Numbered from the stretch's first letter, positions 8,315-17,489 are shown. The stretch: 42,083 nt of DNA from Gp13-AA77 sp036521995 (GCA_036521995.1 DATDGR010000264.1:1-42083); one strand, 5' to 3'. A program made the numbers and translations. Notes: generated by a model not told the origin, from the sequence alone.

Positions 8315-9229
8315 CTAAGGCCGGCGCAGACGGTCCATCAAGGTTGCCATGCCCTGCAAAGTTTCCCGCAACTGGCGGTCGTCAGCCCGCAGAAGCTGGG
8401 GCGGCGCCGTGGGTTCAATCTGGTCGAGCTCAAACTCGCGCGCCACCGCCTCGACGATCTCCGGGGGGACAGGCCGTACCTGTTCGGCAAAGGCGCTGAT
8501 CAAGGAATGCTCGCAGAGCAGGTTGATCACCCGCGGTATGCCACGCGAGTACTGCTGGATCACCTCGATCGCCTCGGGCGCGAAGATCACCTGGCTGTCC
8601 GCTCCCGCAATACTTAGCCGCCGCGCCAGGTAACCGCGGGTTTCGTCGGACGTGAGTGGATACGTCTTGCAGCGCAGCGTAATCCGCTGCCGAAGCTGGC
8701 GGACTTCCGGCAGGCGGAGTTTCTCCTCGAGTTCTGGCTGCCCGGAGAGCACGATCTGCAGGAGTTTCTCGGTTGAGGTCTCGAGATTTGTGAGCAGCCG
8801 AATCTCCTCCAGCATCCGTAGCGAGAGGTCCTGCGCCTCGTCGACGATCATCACAGCCGTCTCATGGTTCCTATACTTCTCCAGCAGCCAGTGGTTCAGG
8901 CGCATCAACACCTGGCTCTTCTGGCGCGCGTCACAGGGGATGCCGAAGTCCGCCATCATGAAATCAAAAAACTCCGCGACGCTCAGGCGCGGGTTAAACA
9001 GAAACGCCGTAGCGACGCCCTGCCGGTGCAGCCAGCCGAGCAGCTTGTTTACCAGGGTGGTCTTGCCAGTGCCCACCTCACCCGTGAGCAGAATGAATCC
9101 GCGCCGATGCTGGATCCCGTATGTGAGGGAGGCCAGCGCCTCCTCGGTATGTTCGGTCAGGAACAGGTACCGGGGGTCCGGATTAACGTTGAACGGATTC
9201 TCGCGGAGTCCAAAAAATTTCTTGTACAT
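8315..9229 (-). CDS. ExeA-like AAA ATPase of an exopolysaccharide locus
   Basis: A 304-residue AAA ATPase of the ExeA/GspA type. The start MYKKFFGLRENPFNVNPDPR is typical of these proteins. Walker A is TGEVGTGKTTL (about 48-58) and Walker B is AVMIVDEAQDLS (about 130-141), followed by a sensor region GQPELEEKLRLPEVRQLRQR and a C-terminal GIPRVINLLCEHSLISAF. Relatives next to CpsD-like kinases in EPS/exosortase loci are usually labelled putative secretion ATPases; their exact role is not settled. It starts 8 bases after the beta-barrel gene ends and 25 bases before the kinase, so all three are probably one transcript. Confidence 0.88.
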   Translation of the reverse strand: MYKKFFGLRENPFNVNPDPRYLFLTEHTEEALASLTYGIQHRRGFILLTGEVGTGKTTLVNKLLGWLHRQGVATAFLFNPRLSVAEFFDFMMADFGIPCDARQKSQVLMRLNHWLLEKYRNHETAVMIVDEAQDLSLRMLEEIRLLTNLETSTEKLLQIVLSGQPELEEKLRLPEVRQLRQRITLRCKTYPLTSDETRGYLARRLSIAGADSQVIFAPEAIEVIQQYSRGIPRVINLLCEHSLISAFAEQVRPVPPEIVEAVAREFELDQIEPTAPPQLLRADDRQLRETLQGMATLMDRLRRP

Positions 9230-9237
9230 TTGCGTCC

Positions 9238-10761
9238 CTACAGCGCCAAAGGCCGCGGATGCAACTCCACGCCGATGCCGAAGATCTGCCGGATGATCAC
9301 CCGCCCGGCGGCTCCGGACACCGCCGTGGCGGACTGCTGATGCTCCAGCGTATAGACCAGGAATCCGCGCGTATAGCGGCCAAAGATGCGGCTCAGCCGG
9401 AAAGTACCGGTCTCGTAATTGACCACACCTGGATTCCCAACGTTCGGGTTCACCGAAAAGGATCCCAGCTGTGCGTTGCGCGAGTAATTCCCGTAAAGGC
9501 TAACGGTCCATTTCCTGGACAACTCCCGGTTGACTCCGCCGTTCAAGGTGTCGGTCTGAGCGCCATAATACACTCCGGATCCCGGAGTCGTATAATGCAG
9601 GTAAGAGAGACTCAGTCCCGTTCGTGGAAGCTGGTAACGGAATGACCCTTGCACCACGTAACTCCACTGCTGGTTCACCCCAGGGATGGCCTGAACCGCG
9701 GAAGAAATAAACTCGGGCCCCGCCAGAAGCGTCAAACTGAGCCGGTCGGTAATTCGGCGCCCGTACCCGAGCCGCCAGAGGTTCTCATTGATCTTAACCG
9801 TGCCCGCGCTAAAGCGGTTGGCAATAAAAGAGTAAGACACGCTCACGGTGTCCACCGAGGTCAGGTTGTGATCGTAGGACACCGAAAACATTCGTTCGTT
9901 TCCGCCCGCCAGGCCCGGCTGTGAGTAGTCGAAGATGCCGTAGGATCCGAAGGCCGAAATCGACGAGCGTGGCGAGACGGAGTATTGCGCCTGGGCCACG
10001 CCCACGTTGGTGGTGGCCCCCGCGGTCGTCGTAAGAATAGATTGCCCTGGCACCACCATCGGGTTCAATGCCCCGAATCCGGTTCCGAGACCGAGCGATT
10101 GCGCGGTATTAAATGACCCGGCCAATCCGATGCCGCCAAAGCCCTCGGACGCCTGCGGCAGGTAGCTGACTCGGTCCGCCAGCAGTAGCTTCCAGCGTCG
10201 AGTGCTATAGGTGTCGGAAAGGCCGAGATACTGAAAGGTAGCGCTCTGGCTGAGGTCCGTATTGTAAATCAGGCCGCCCCCGGCGTAGGTCAGGCCGATC
10301 TGGTTGGCGCTTCCAACCTTGTTCAACTCGATCGAGCCCTCGGGAATGGTCGCAACTTCAAAACCGGCGCCACTGCCGGATTGCAACTGCGCATTCGTGT
10401 CCCCTGCCTCATAGACGGAGAAGCTGGGCAGAATGTAGCTTCGCCCTTCTCCCGGCAGCGACGGCGTAATCTCCTGAGCACCCGCCAGCGGACGCGTGTC
10501 AGCCGGCGGCGTTTCCTCTGCCGGTCCCGTTCCCCCGGCCTGCCCCTGGGTTCCGGACGGGCTCAACGGAGGCAAGGGCTGAGCGGGGGGAGCGCCCGGC
10601 GTCGCCTTGGTCGGACCCGTCTGCGGTGCGGTGCCCCCCTGCTGCCCCGTTTGCGTCTGCGAGTTCGCCTGCTGATCCGTCTGTTGTGACCATCCGGCGC
10701 CGGTCGTGAGCGCCCAACCCAGCATCGCGACCGCGAGGGTGGTTCCAAGCCTCACACGCAT
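9238..10761 (-). CDS. Outer membrane beta-barrel protein of an EPS locus
   Basis: A 507-residue exported protein. A signal peptide (about residues 1-25, ending GAGWS) is followed by a Gln/Pro/Gly/Thr-rich linker of about 90 residues (roughly 26-120). The rest alternates polar and hydrophobic residues in many short strands with aromatic girdle residues, for example WSYVVQGSFRYQLPR and RTGLSLSYLHYTTPG, as expected for an outer membrane barrel. The C-terminus EHQQSATAVSGAAGRVIIRQ and the final strand are consistent with this. It resembles the large barrels found beside EPS kinase/ATPase pairs and may be an export pore, but no specific family can be named from sequence alone. It is the first gene of the trio. 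Confidence 0.75.
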   Translation of the reverse strand: MRVRLGTTLAVAMLGWALTTGAGWSQQTDQQANSQTQTGQQGGTAPQTGPTKATPGAPPAQPLPPLSPSGTQGQAGGTGPAEETPPADTRPLAGAQEITPSLPGEGRSYILPSFSVYEAGDTNAQLQSGSGAGFEVATIPEGSIELNKVGSANQIGLTYAGGGLIYNTDLSQSATFQYLGLSDTYSTRRWKLLLADRVSYLPQASEGFGGIGLAGSFNTAQSLGLGTGFGALNPMVVPGQSILTTTAGATTNVGVAQAQYSVSPRSSISAFGSYGIFDYSQPGLAGGNERMFSVSYDHNLTSVDTVSVSYSFIANRFSAGTVKINENLWRLGYGRRITDRLSLTLLAGPEFISSAVQAIPGVNQQWSYVVQGSFRYQLPRTGLSLSYLHYTTPGSGVYYGAQTDTLNGGVNRELSRKWTVSLYGNYSRNAQLGSFSVNPNVGNPGVVNYETGTFRLSRIFGRYTRGFLVYTLEHQQSATAVSGAAGRVIIRQIFGIGVELHPRPLAL

Positions 10762-11127
10762 CCAGCCTCCTCGATTGAAGCCACGTGCACGATGTCCTTC
10801 CTCCGCCTCCAGCCTTGACTCTAAGTGGCCCGATCACGAACACACCGCGTGCCGAAGCACCGCGAATCCTCGAGACGCCGCACGACTATTGCCATTATCG
10901 GCGGTTCCGGACTGGCACTTAAGTGAAGATTGCAAACCCTATTTATTGTATAACGCGGCGCGAGCTAAACCAAATCGATATTGACGGGAGTTATCGATCA
11001 GAATGGCTACCAAACTTGCCGCCTGCGTCCCGCCGTCCTTTGCAATTTTTCCGCGGCAGCTCACTCGAACCGGCTAAAACGGCTTCCTTCCTCGCCTTCA
11101 GGCTGCTTCTCGCGGGCGCACCAAACG
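10762..11127. other. Intergenic region upstream of the EPS trio
   Basis: 366 bases without a supported gene. It should carry the promoter of the minus-strand trio and the 3' end of the MarC transcript. The only clear structure is a 7-bp inverted repeat, ATCGATA (10974-10980) and TATCGAT (10992-10998), with an 11-base spacer, in an AT-richer patch. Confidence 0.5.
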
Positions 11128-11826
11128 CTAATGCAGGGCTGGATGTGTGAGCAGTTGCGGCAGGCCCGAACTCAGGCCACTCCAAACAATCTGTATGCCG
11201 ATGGCGAGGACAATAAAGGCCGACAGGCGCACCAGAATGTTGGTGCCCGACTTGCCGAGCTTTTGCTCCAAGACGTCTGCGTTCCCGTAACACGGTACAA
11301 CCAAGAGGCACACGAGAAACATGCCGCCCAGCGCTGCCAACAGGTGCCGCGGGTATCCGTGAATGAAACCTGGCCCAGCCTGGCTTCTCAGATGAGCGCC
11401 GATCGTCACGGCTATAGAAAGAGATCCGGGCCCCACGGTGATGGGAAGTGTCAGGGGGAAGAAGGCATGCGCCAGGGCGTCTTCCAGCGTGGCCGGCGTC
11501 TGCTTCTCGGTTGAATCGGCATCTGTTTCCGGCTGATTTAGCAGAGTCCAGCCCGTGAACGCAACCACCAAGCCACCTGCGATCTGGACGACGTAGAGGG
11601 TGATGCCGAAGAACGCAAGGATTTCGCTGCCCAGCACCAACGACACGGCGAGCAGCGCGAATCCATAGACCGCGATTTTCCGTGCCAGAACCTTCTGAGC
11701 AGACGGCGGGTAGCGCCCGGTAAGGCTGAGAAAAATCGGCGCGCCGCCCACCGGGTTCACGACCGGGAATAATGCCACAAAGGCGAGTACGATGACCCGA
11801 ACAAACTCGACAATCTGGCGGTCCAT
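11128..11826 (-). CDS. marC: MarC family integral membrane protein
   Basis: A 232-residue inner membrane protein with about six hydrophobic segments, matching the MarC (UPF0056) family length. Diagnostic sequence is FVALFPVVNPVGGAPIFLSLT near the N-terminus (residues 15-35), the LAFFGITLYVVQIAGGLVVA stretch and HAFFPLTLPITVGPGSLSIA (about 140-160). The name comes from the mar locus, but a direct drug-efflux role was not upheld and the transported substrate is unknown. The C-terminal VRLSAFIVLAIGIQIVWSGL is the last helix. It is monocistronic and divergent from the sulfatase-fold gene, with a 222-base gap between them. Confidence 0.92.
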   Translation of the reverse strand: MDRQIVEFVRVIVLAFVALFPVVNPVGGAPIFLSLTGRYPPSAQKVLARKIAVYGFALLAVSLVLGSEILAFFGITLYVVQIAGGLVVAFTGWTLLNQPETDADSTEKQTPATLEDALAHAFFPLTLPITVGPGSLSIAVTIGAHLRSQAGPGFIHGYPRHLLAALGGMFLVCLLVVPCYGNADVLEQKLGKSGTNILVRLSAFIVLAIGIQIVWSGLSSGLPQLLTHPALH

Positions 11827-12048
11827 CTAAGGCACCTCATCCAAGCGACTTGCAGCAATCGCACCCCTTCTCTCCATTTCAGCGTTAGCCTCAGCGGCTT
11901 GACTTCCCTCAGCAGCGTTCTGCTAACCAGTCCGACTGCAGCTTCATCTTCGTTTTTTACCATAGCATGCTTAGGCCGACCGGGGCCGAGACATGCGAGA
12001 ATGATCTTTCGCGCCGGCCGCTTTGGAGAGCTTTGGAAAGATTAGAGA

Positions 12049-14070
12049 ATGAACAAGACCGCCATATCCACTAAGATCAACACCGCGCTTAGAGGCGGCA
12101 CCACGTGCGCGTGCTGGATGGTGTTGTGTGCCAGCCTCGCTCAGGGAGCTGCGCCGCCTCAGGTTTCTGCCAAAGCTAAGCCTGACGTCGTCCTGGTTAC
12201 CATTGACACCCTGCGTGCGGACCACCTGGGCTGCTACGGCTACAAGAGAGGTGAGACCCCCAATCTGGACGCGCTCGCGGCCTCAGCCGCGCGCTTCGCT
12301 CATGCCTACACGCCGGTCCCGATCACCTTGCCCGCCCACACGGCCATCATGACCGCAAGCTACCCCATGGCGACTGGGATCCACGACTTCAGTGGTAATA
12401 AGTTGCCGGCAGACGCGGTCACGCTGGCGAAGGTGCTCTACAACGACGGCTACCGCACGGGGGCATTCGTGAGCGCCGCCGTGCTGGATTCCCGCTTCGG
12501 CCTTAACGCGGGTTTTGACACTTATTACGCGCACTTCGATTTCAATCGCCTTGACGAGGCCAACCTAGACCTAGTGGAGCGCCCCGGCGACCAGACCACG
12601 GACCTGGCGCTCGGCTGGCTTCGGGATGACGTCAAAGTGGCGGGCGCCGACCGGAAGCCTTTTTTCCTTTGGCTGCACCTCTACGACCCGCATTTTCCCT
12701 ACACGCCGCCCGAGCCCTACGCAACCAAATTCAGGGAGCAGCCCTACGACGGCGAGATCGCGTTTGCGGATGCACAGGTGGGCCGACTGTTGGTATTTCT
12801 GAGGGGAAGACGGCTCTTCGACAATACCGTCATCGTGGTCTGTGGCGACCACGGCGAGGGTCTGGGTGAGCACGGCGAGAAGACCCACGGATTCTTCGTC
12901 TACAATTCGACCCTGCAAGTGCCTCTGATCGTGAAGGTTCCGGGTATTGCCCCGAGCGTGGTGGAAACCAACGCCTCCCTGATTGACGTCATGCCGACTG
13001 TCTTACAGGCTCTGAAGATCGCAATTCCCCCGAGCGTTCAGGGGCGGAGCCAGCTTGCCGAGATGCAGGGCCGTCCGGTGCCTTCTCCGGAGTCCGTGAG
13101 GGATTTGTACGCCGAAACTTACCTGCCGCTCCTCCATTTTCGCTGGAGCGAGTTGCGCGCGGTCCTCAGCCAGAATCTCAAGTACATCGATGCGCCCCGG
13201 CCCGAGGCCTATGACACGCGCGTCGACCCCGGCGAGACGAAGAATCTGGCAAGCAAGCGGCCCGTAGTGGCGCACGAGCTCCGGGCCAAGCTCCTGAGCT
13301 TGGAGAGCCGGTACACGCCTGCCAGCAACTCCCGACAAACGAAGGAGCTTACGGACCCAATCCTGCTCGAGCGGCTGAGAGCCTTGGGCTATGTTGCCAT
13401 CGGCAGCGGCGGCTATATTGATCCCCAGGGCAAGCCCCCGCCCGACCCTAAAGACCGCATCGAAGTGTATGAATTGTTCTCCGCTGCCATGTCCGACGGC
13501 CAGCACGGACGCTATCAGGAGTCGCTGGACAAGCTGCGCGAGGCGGAGAAGACAGAACCGGCCTCACTGCCTATCCGGTATCTTCAGGCCCTCGACTACT
13601 ATCGCTTGAAGGACTACCGGGCAGCGGTCGCGAAGTTTCAGGCCGCCATCGCGGTCGACCCCAAGTTCGCGCTGGCCACCTACTATCTGGGACTTACCCA
13701 GGTGGAGCTTGGCGACCTGGACGCGGCGGCGGCCTCCCTTCAGCACTCTCTCGAACTCGATCCCACAAATTTCTCCGCCGCCTTTGACCTGGGCGCGCTC
13801 GATCTCAAGAGAGACCGTATCGACGAGGCCATGGCGCAATTTCAGAGAGCGGTCGAGATCAAACCAGATTACGCCAAGGCCTACGAAGCCTTGGGGGAGC
13901 TTTACCTTTACGAGAAGCATTTTGACCAGGCCGCGGCCGCGCTCGAACAAGCTGTTAAGCTTCAGCCGGATTTCGCCAAAGCGCACTACCACCTGGGCCA
14001 CGCTTACGAAGCACTAGGAAGAAACGCGGATGCCCGGCGTGAGTTCAGTCTCGCCGGTCCGGGCCCGTGA
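12049..14070 (+). CDS. Sulfatase-fold hydrolase with C-terminal TPR domain
   Basis: A 673-residue alkaline phosphatase/sulfatase-superfamily enzyme, probably exported (hydrophobic segment at about 18-35). Metal-site residues appear in VVLVTIDTLRADHLGCYGY (Asp53) and CGDHGEGLGEHGEKTHG (about 264-280). The nucleophile loop reads ITLPAHTAIMTA, so Thr93 sits where true sulfatases have the Cys or Ser that becomes formylglycine. That fits Thr-nucleophile members such as phosphoglycerol transferases better than a sulfatase. From about residue 480 to 665 there are four or five TPR units (for example ALDYYRLKDYRAAVAKFQAA, AVAKFQAAIAVDPKFALATY). This fusion is common in Acidobacteriota; the substrate is unknown. 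No partner gene is adjacent. Confidence 0.85.
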   Translation: MNKTAISTKINTALRGGTTCACWMVLCASLAQGAAPPQVSAKAKPDVVLVTIDTLRADHLGCYGYKRGETPNLDALAASAARFAHAYTPVPITLPAHTAIMTASYPMATGIHDFSGNKLPADAVTLAKVLYNDGYRTGAFVSAAVLDSRFGLNAGFDTYYAHFDFNRLDEANLDLVERPGDQTTDLALGWLRDDVKVAGADRKPFFLWLHLYDPHFPYTPPEPYATKFREQPYDGEIAFADAQVGRLLVFLRGRRLFDNTVIVVCGDHGEGLGEHGEKTHGFFVYNSTLQVPLIVKVPGIAPSVVETNASLIDVMPTVLQALKIAIPPSVQGRSQLAEMQGRPVPSPESVRDLYAETYLPLLHFRWSELRAVLSQNLKYIDAPRPEAYDTRVDPGETKNLASKRPVVAHELRAKLLSLESRYTPASNSRQTKELTDPILLERLRALGYVAIGSGGYIDPQGKPPPDPKDRIEVYELFSAAMSDGQHGRYQESLDKLREAEKTEPASLPIRYLQALDYYRLKDYRAAVAKFQAAIAVDPKFALATYYLGLTQVELGDLDAAAASLQHSLELDPTNFSAAFDLGALDLKRDRIDEAMAQFQRAVEIKPDYAKAYEALGELYLYEKHFDQAAAALEQAVKLQPDFAKAHYHLGHAYEALGRNADARREFSLAGPGP

Positions 14071-14408
14071 GAGGCAGCTGGAGCTCATGCCCTCGTCGAG
14101 CGCGGAGCATTACTGAGTAAAGTGAAGGCAGGAAGACTCTTTGAAGTCAGCCAAGGCCCGGAAGAAGGCCGCTTCCTCGAGGTCGTCAGGCTCGGCGAGG
14201 CCGCCCCAGGCGTGGCGATTACTTCACCCACAAGCAAGTGAGGAAGTGCCCTGAGCGGCTCTTACAGTCCTGACGGAAATTCGGTAGCCAACCTGACCGT
14301 CGAGGGCTTACAACGTATCTTCACATGCGTCGAGAAGGATAACCCGAGGCCCGCGAGTGGTGACCATACCGGGTGTGCTGCAAAAAACATGAGAGGGACT
14401 CCAACAGC
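14071..14408. other. Intergenic, no gene seen
   Basis: 338 bases between the TPR-sulfatase stop and the TPR pseudogene. All frames are short and none looks like a known protein. No convincing terminator was found. Together with 14409-15488 it forms an eroded patch. Confidence 0.4.
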
Positions 14409-15090
14409 TTATCGCGGCAGCCCGATCTGACGCTTGATGGCTTCGAAGCGTGGATCGCCGCGCAGGCTATCGAAGGAGGGATCGGCTCCCAAGTAGATCA
14501 GGGCGGGTTCGCGCTTTGGGAGCGCCTGTTCTAAGAGGTGCAGGGCATGTTCTCTATCTCCAAGCTCAGCATAGATTTGAGCTTTACCCTCGTCGGCAGC
14601 CTGAGGCAGGTCGCTGCTGGCCATGGCTTCGAGTTGCCGCCGCCGGACCATGGGAAAGCCCCCGGTGGCGTAAGCCCGCGCCACATCTACAGTGGCCCCG
14701 TCTGGGGAGCCATCCACCCGCGCCGCATCCTCCATTTCCGCAGCAACCTGATCGAACATCCGTTTCTTCAGATAGTATTGCGCCAAGCGGAAACGAACGG
14801 GCAAAAAGTCCGGGGAAAGATCGAGTGTTTTCCTATACTGCCCGAAAGCCTTATCATATTGACCAGCAACGAAATACGTGAAGCCAAGGTCGGTGTTGAT
14901 GATCAGCGAGACGGGGCCAGTGTAGCTGCCAGCTCATCTCGGCGATAGCTTCCTCGTACCGCACCTGCGGTATGAGGTAAAGGTTGGCGTACCAGTGGTG
15001 GGCGGGCGAATAGTTAGGGTCTAAGCCCAAAGCCTTCTTGAACTCACGTTCAGAGGCCTCCCAGTCCCAGTCGTACAGCGCCTCGACCGT
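14409..15090 (-). pseudogene. Frameshifted remnant of a TPR protein
   Basis: The C-terminal end of a TPR protein of the type fused to Ser/Thr kinases or winged-helix regulators. The upstream piece reads VEALYDWDWEASEREFKKAL then LDPNYSPAHHWYANLYL and EEAIAEM. Near 14915-14930 the frame is lost; it resumes as VSLIINTDLGFTYFVAGQYD and continues through FRLAQYYLKKRMFDQVAAEM to PSFDSLRGDPRFEAIKRQIG at the stop. At least one, perhaps two, single-base shifts are needed between these blocks. No kinase or DNA-binding domain is encoded upstream of about 15090, so the gene is also truncated at its 5' end. The last open piece (14409-14804) is unlikely to be expressed alone. Confidence 0.75.
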
Positions 15091-15488
15091 CCCGTTCGTA
15101 ACTCTGTTTCCAAAGGAAAGAAACCTCCGAGAAGGGTGTTGAAATCGAGCTCTGCATGTGCAGACCAGCGGCGCGAGGGCTCGCGGGCGACTCCGGCCCA
15201 AGCATCGTATCTCCAGATTGCTAAGGGTTTTAAGTTACAACACCAATATTAACCCATCAATTATATCGTGTACGCCAAGGCCGGCGGCAGTCTAGTTCGA
15301 GTTTCAAGTTGCCCTGAAGGCGGTGTTGGTTAGATCGAAGGGGGGAGGCAAGTTCAAGCCTCTAAAGGCACAGGACATCTGCTGGAAGACCGTGGCAGGC
15401 GGGACGGGACCCCGGAACGCCTTCGCGAGGTGCGCCTTAGTGGGCGGGGCGTCCGCGGCCACCGCAGATTTCCAGACGGGAGAGTACG
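15091..15488. other. Intergenic, no gene seen
   Basis: About 400 bases between the TPR remnant and the secreted repeat protein. An AT-richer stretch at 15235-15270 could hold the promoter of the downstream gene. Nothing else is recognisable. Confidence 0.4.
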
Positions 15489-16718
15489 ATGAACGTTACA
15501 CGCGAGAGTGAAATCCGCAGCCGAGCAACTGGGGAGCGGATGCTGATCGCCGCCTTCGCTGCAATCCTGATGGTGTGCCTCTGCTCCGCGGCAGCTTTTG
15601 GTCAGTGTACTCTGACCGGCACGCTGTCGACCTGGAACGTGGCCGGAAACAGTGATTGGAACACGGGCGCGAACTGGAGCCCTGTTGGGGTTCCCAACAG
15701 CAACCCGGACAGCGTTTGCATCACCTATGGCACGAGCACAGTCACTTTGGAAGCCAACGCTTCCATTGCCAGCCTGCAGCTTGCCAAGGGCAACACGCTC
15801 GGTTTCAACGGCAACACCCAGCTCTCCGTGTTCGGGACTCAGATGATCAATGCAGGCCAGATCCTGATCAACGGGGGCGGTGGGACGAACACCTACATGT
15901 TCATTGACAACAGCATGACGCTGTCAGGCGCGGGCACGCTGACGCTCTCCAATACTGTCAGCGGGGGCGGCGCCACCGACCTGTACGCGAATAATGGCGC
16001 CGCCACTTTGACCAACCAAAGCACCATTCAGGGAGAGGGAAGCATCGGAGCTTCCGGCTCGGCCTTGACTTTGGTCAACAGTTCCGGCGGAATCATCGAT
16101 GCGAACTCCACCGCCGGTCCGCTGAGCCTCGCGCCGTACATTCCAGCCGCGGGAGGAATCACCAACGCAGGCTTGATGGAAGCCACCAACAGCGGCCTGC
16201 TGCAGCTACAGAACACGACGGTCAACAACGCCGGTGGGAACATTACGGCCACGGGCAGCGCAGCCCAAGTTCAACTCTATAGCGGTACAGACATCCAGGG
16301 TGGGACCCTGAATACGACCAGCGGCGGCACTTTGGGGTCCTTCCAATCGGGCGTCACGCTGGACGGGAGCACCGCCGCGGGCGCGGTGACGGTGAGCGCG
16401 GGCAGCACCTATACCGGTGAGGGAAACAGCCAGACCACGGTGCTTGGTACGATCAACAATAAGGGCAGCATCCTGCTGAACGGCGGCGGCACCAACCTGT
16501 ACGCGACCGCCGCTTCGACCTTGACCAATCAAAGCACCGTCCAGGGCGAAGGAACCTTCGGCAATAATGGCTCTACCTTTAACGAACGGCTCCGTCTACT
16601 TTGGCAAGCTGCAGGGCTACGGAGGTCCGGCGCCCGTCTTGACGCAGGTCTATTACATTCTCAGCCAGACAAATCCGGACACCAAGCAGGTGAACAATGT
16701 TCTGGTAAAGCGAGGTAA
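15489..16718 (+). CDS. Secreted Gly/Asn/Thr-rich repeat protein, probably 3' truncated
   Basis: An exported protein with a signal peptide ending at SAAAFGQ (about residue 38). The mature part begins with a WNVAGNSDWNTGANWSPVGV motif like that at the start of autotransporter-type beta-helix proteins, then runs as imperfect strand repeats such as ATLTNQSTIQGEGSIGASGS and STLTNQSTVQGEGTFGNNGS. A right-handed beta-helix adhesin is the likely fold. After about residue 365 (near 16580) composition changes abruptly to Arg/Leu-rich sequence, which is not beta-helix and is the out-of-frame reading of another gene (next entry). The true C-terminus, including any anchor or autotransporter barrel, is therefore missing. 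The start at 15489 follows GGGAG (15479-15483); about 365 of 409 codons look genuine. Confidence 0.65.
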   Translation: MNVTRESEIRSRATGERMLIAAFAAILMVCLCSAAAFGQCTLTGTLSTWNVAGNSDWNTGANWSPVGVPNSNPDSVCITYGTSTVTLEANASIASLQLAKGNTLGFNGNTQLSVFGTQMINAGQILINGGGGTNTYMFIDNSMTLSGAGTLTLSNTVSGGGATDLYANNGAATLTNQSTIQGEGSIGASGSALTLVNSSGGIIDANSTAGPLSLAPYIPAAGGITNAGLMEATNSGLLQLQNTTVNNAGGNITATGSAAQVQLYSGTDIQGGTLNTTSGGTLGSFQSGVTLDGSTAAGAVTVSAGSTYTGEGNSQTTVLGTINNKGSILLNGGGTNLYATAASTLTNQSTVQGEGTFGNNGSTFNERLRLLWQAAGLRRSGARLDAGLLHSQPDKSGHQAGEQCSGKAR

Positions 16719-16850
16719 GGAGCTTCACGCCCGACCGGATGTATCTGAACCCTCGTCAAATCCTGTTTGTCAAGCCCGTCGGCCCCAACTCTCAGGTAGC
16801 TCATAAGATCGCTGAACAAGCCAACCAACAACCTCTCAGCCAACTCATGT
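16567..16850 (+). pseudogene. Broken remnant of an unknown gene fused behind the repeat protein
   Basis: Read in a different frame from the repeat protein, 16570-16730 encodes LTNGSVYFGKLQGYGGPAPV then LTQVYYILSQTNPDTKQVNN and LVKRGKELHA. The sequence then continues in another frame from 16739 as MYLNPRQILFVKPVGPNSQV and AHKIAEQANQQ. Together they read like one conserved protein (pattern NGSVYFGKL, VYYI, RGKELHAPDRMYLNP, LFVKPVGP) broken by a two-base loss in the C-run at about 16728-16733. I recognise it as a recurring family of unknown function but cannot name it. Its 5' part is absent, so a deletion or rearrangement joined it to the repeat protein. A start ATG at 16567 in this frame is probably coincidental. 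Confidence 0.6.
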
Positions 16851-17003
16851 GTTACAAGACGCGTGACGCGTCACAGCTGGAAGTGTTGCAACCAGACGGG
16901 GTCAGGCCGTTTGGTAAATTGGTCGTATGCTCAAAGAATTGGTTCTGGAATCTGCGGGGAAGGCAGTTCGCCGACGAGATGGCCGCCGGGTTTTGACTTC
17001 GCG

Positions 17004-17489
17004 TCACTGCTCGTTGTCCCGTTCCGACTTCCCTTTCCACTTGAAGACCGCGCGGCGGCTTTCGGTCTGTTCCTGCTGCGTCGCAGAATCCACCTTGATG
17101 ATCTCCAGGTCTCCCACCAGCCGCAGAAAGTCCGGGTCAGCCTCGCCGTGTCCGCTCCCACGCTCCACCGTACCCGTGAAGCGATAGTAGCGCTCGTGGA
17201 TCTTGCCGGTCTTGAACTCCACGTGATCACCCTTGCGCGTGCCGAGCGTGATCTGGTAGCTCAGTACCGTGTCGGACTCATCTTCGCCCTGGGCGACGTC
17301 GACGTAGCCTTTCAGCCTGCCTTCCTCTTCAAGAATCCCCAACGTGTCCTCGGGCGCCAGGAAGTGATACTCGCCGGAGATGTCGGGTATGTCGTCAGCC
17401 CAGGCCGCCGAGAGACCGTCCGGACAGCAGGCTACCGCCAAGGCGAACAGGAGAATGGCGAAGTGACGTGCGCGAGGCGAGGCTTTCAT
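17004..17489 (-). CDS. Exported protein of unknown function
   Basis: A 161-residue protein with a signal peptide (FAILLFALAVACCPDGLSAA, cleavage about residue 30; a Cys pair at 21-22 could also suit a lipoprotein but lacks a good lipobox). The mature part is small, acidic and strand-rich (ISGEYHFLAPEDTLGILEEE, VEFKTGKIHERYYRFTGTVE), as in lipocalin-like or immunoglobulin-like small barrels. I do not recognise a family. It is divergent from the PEBP gene. The ATG at 17489 is followed directly by the signal. Confidence 0.65.
   Translation of the reverse strand: MKASPRARHFAILLFALAVACCPDGLSAAWADDIPDISGEYHFLAPEDTLGILEEEGRLKGYVDVAQGEDESDTVLSYQITLGTRKGDHVEFKTGKIHERYYRFTGTVERGSGHGEADPDFLRLVGDLEIIKVDSATQQEQTESRRAVFKWKGKSERDNEQ

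Noticed and set aside
10913..10934. TGGCAC and TTGCA as a sigma-54 promoter
   Set aside because: Spacing between the conserved GG and GC is 16 bases and no plus-strand gene follows at a suitable distance.
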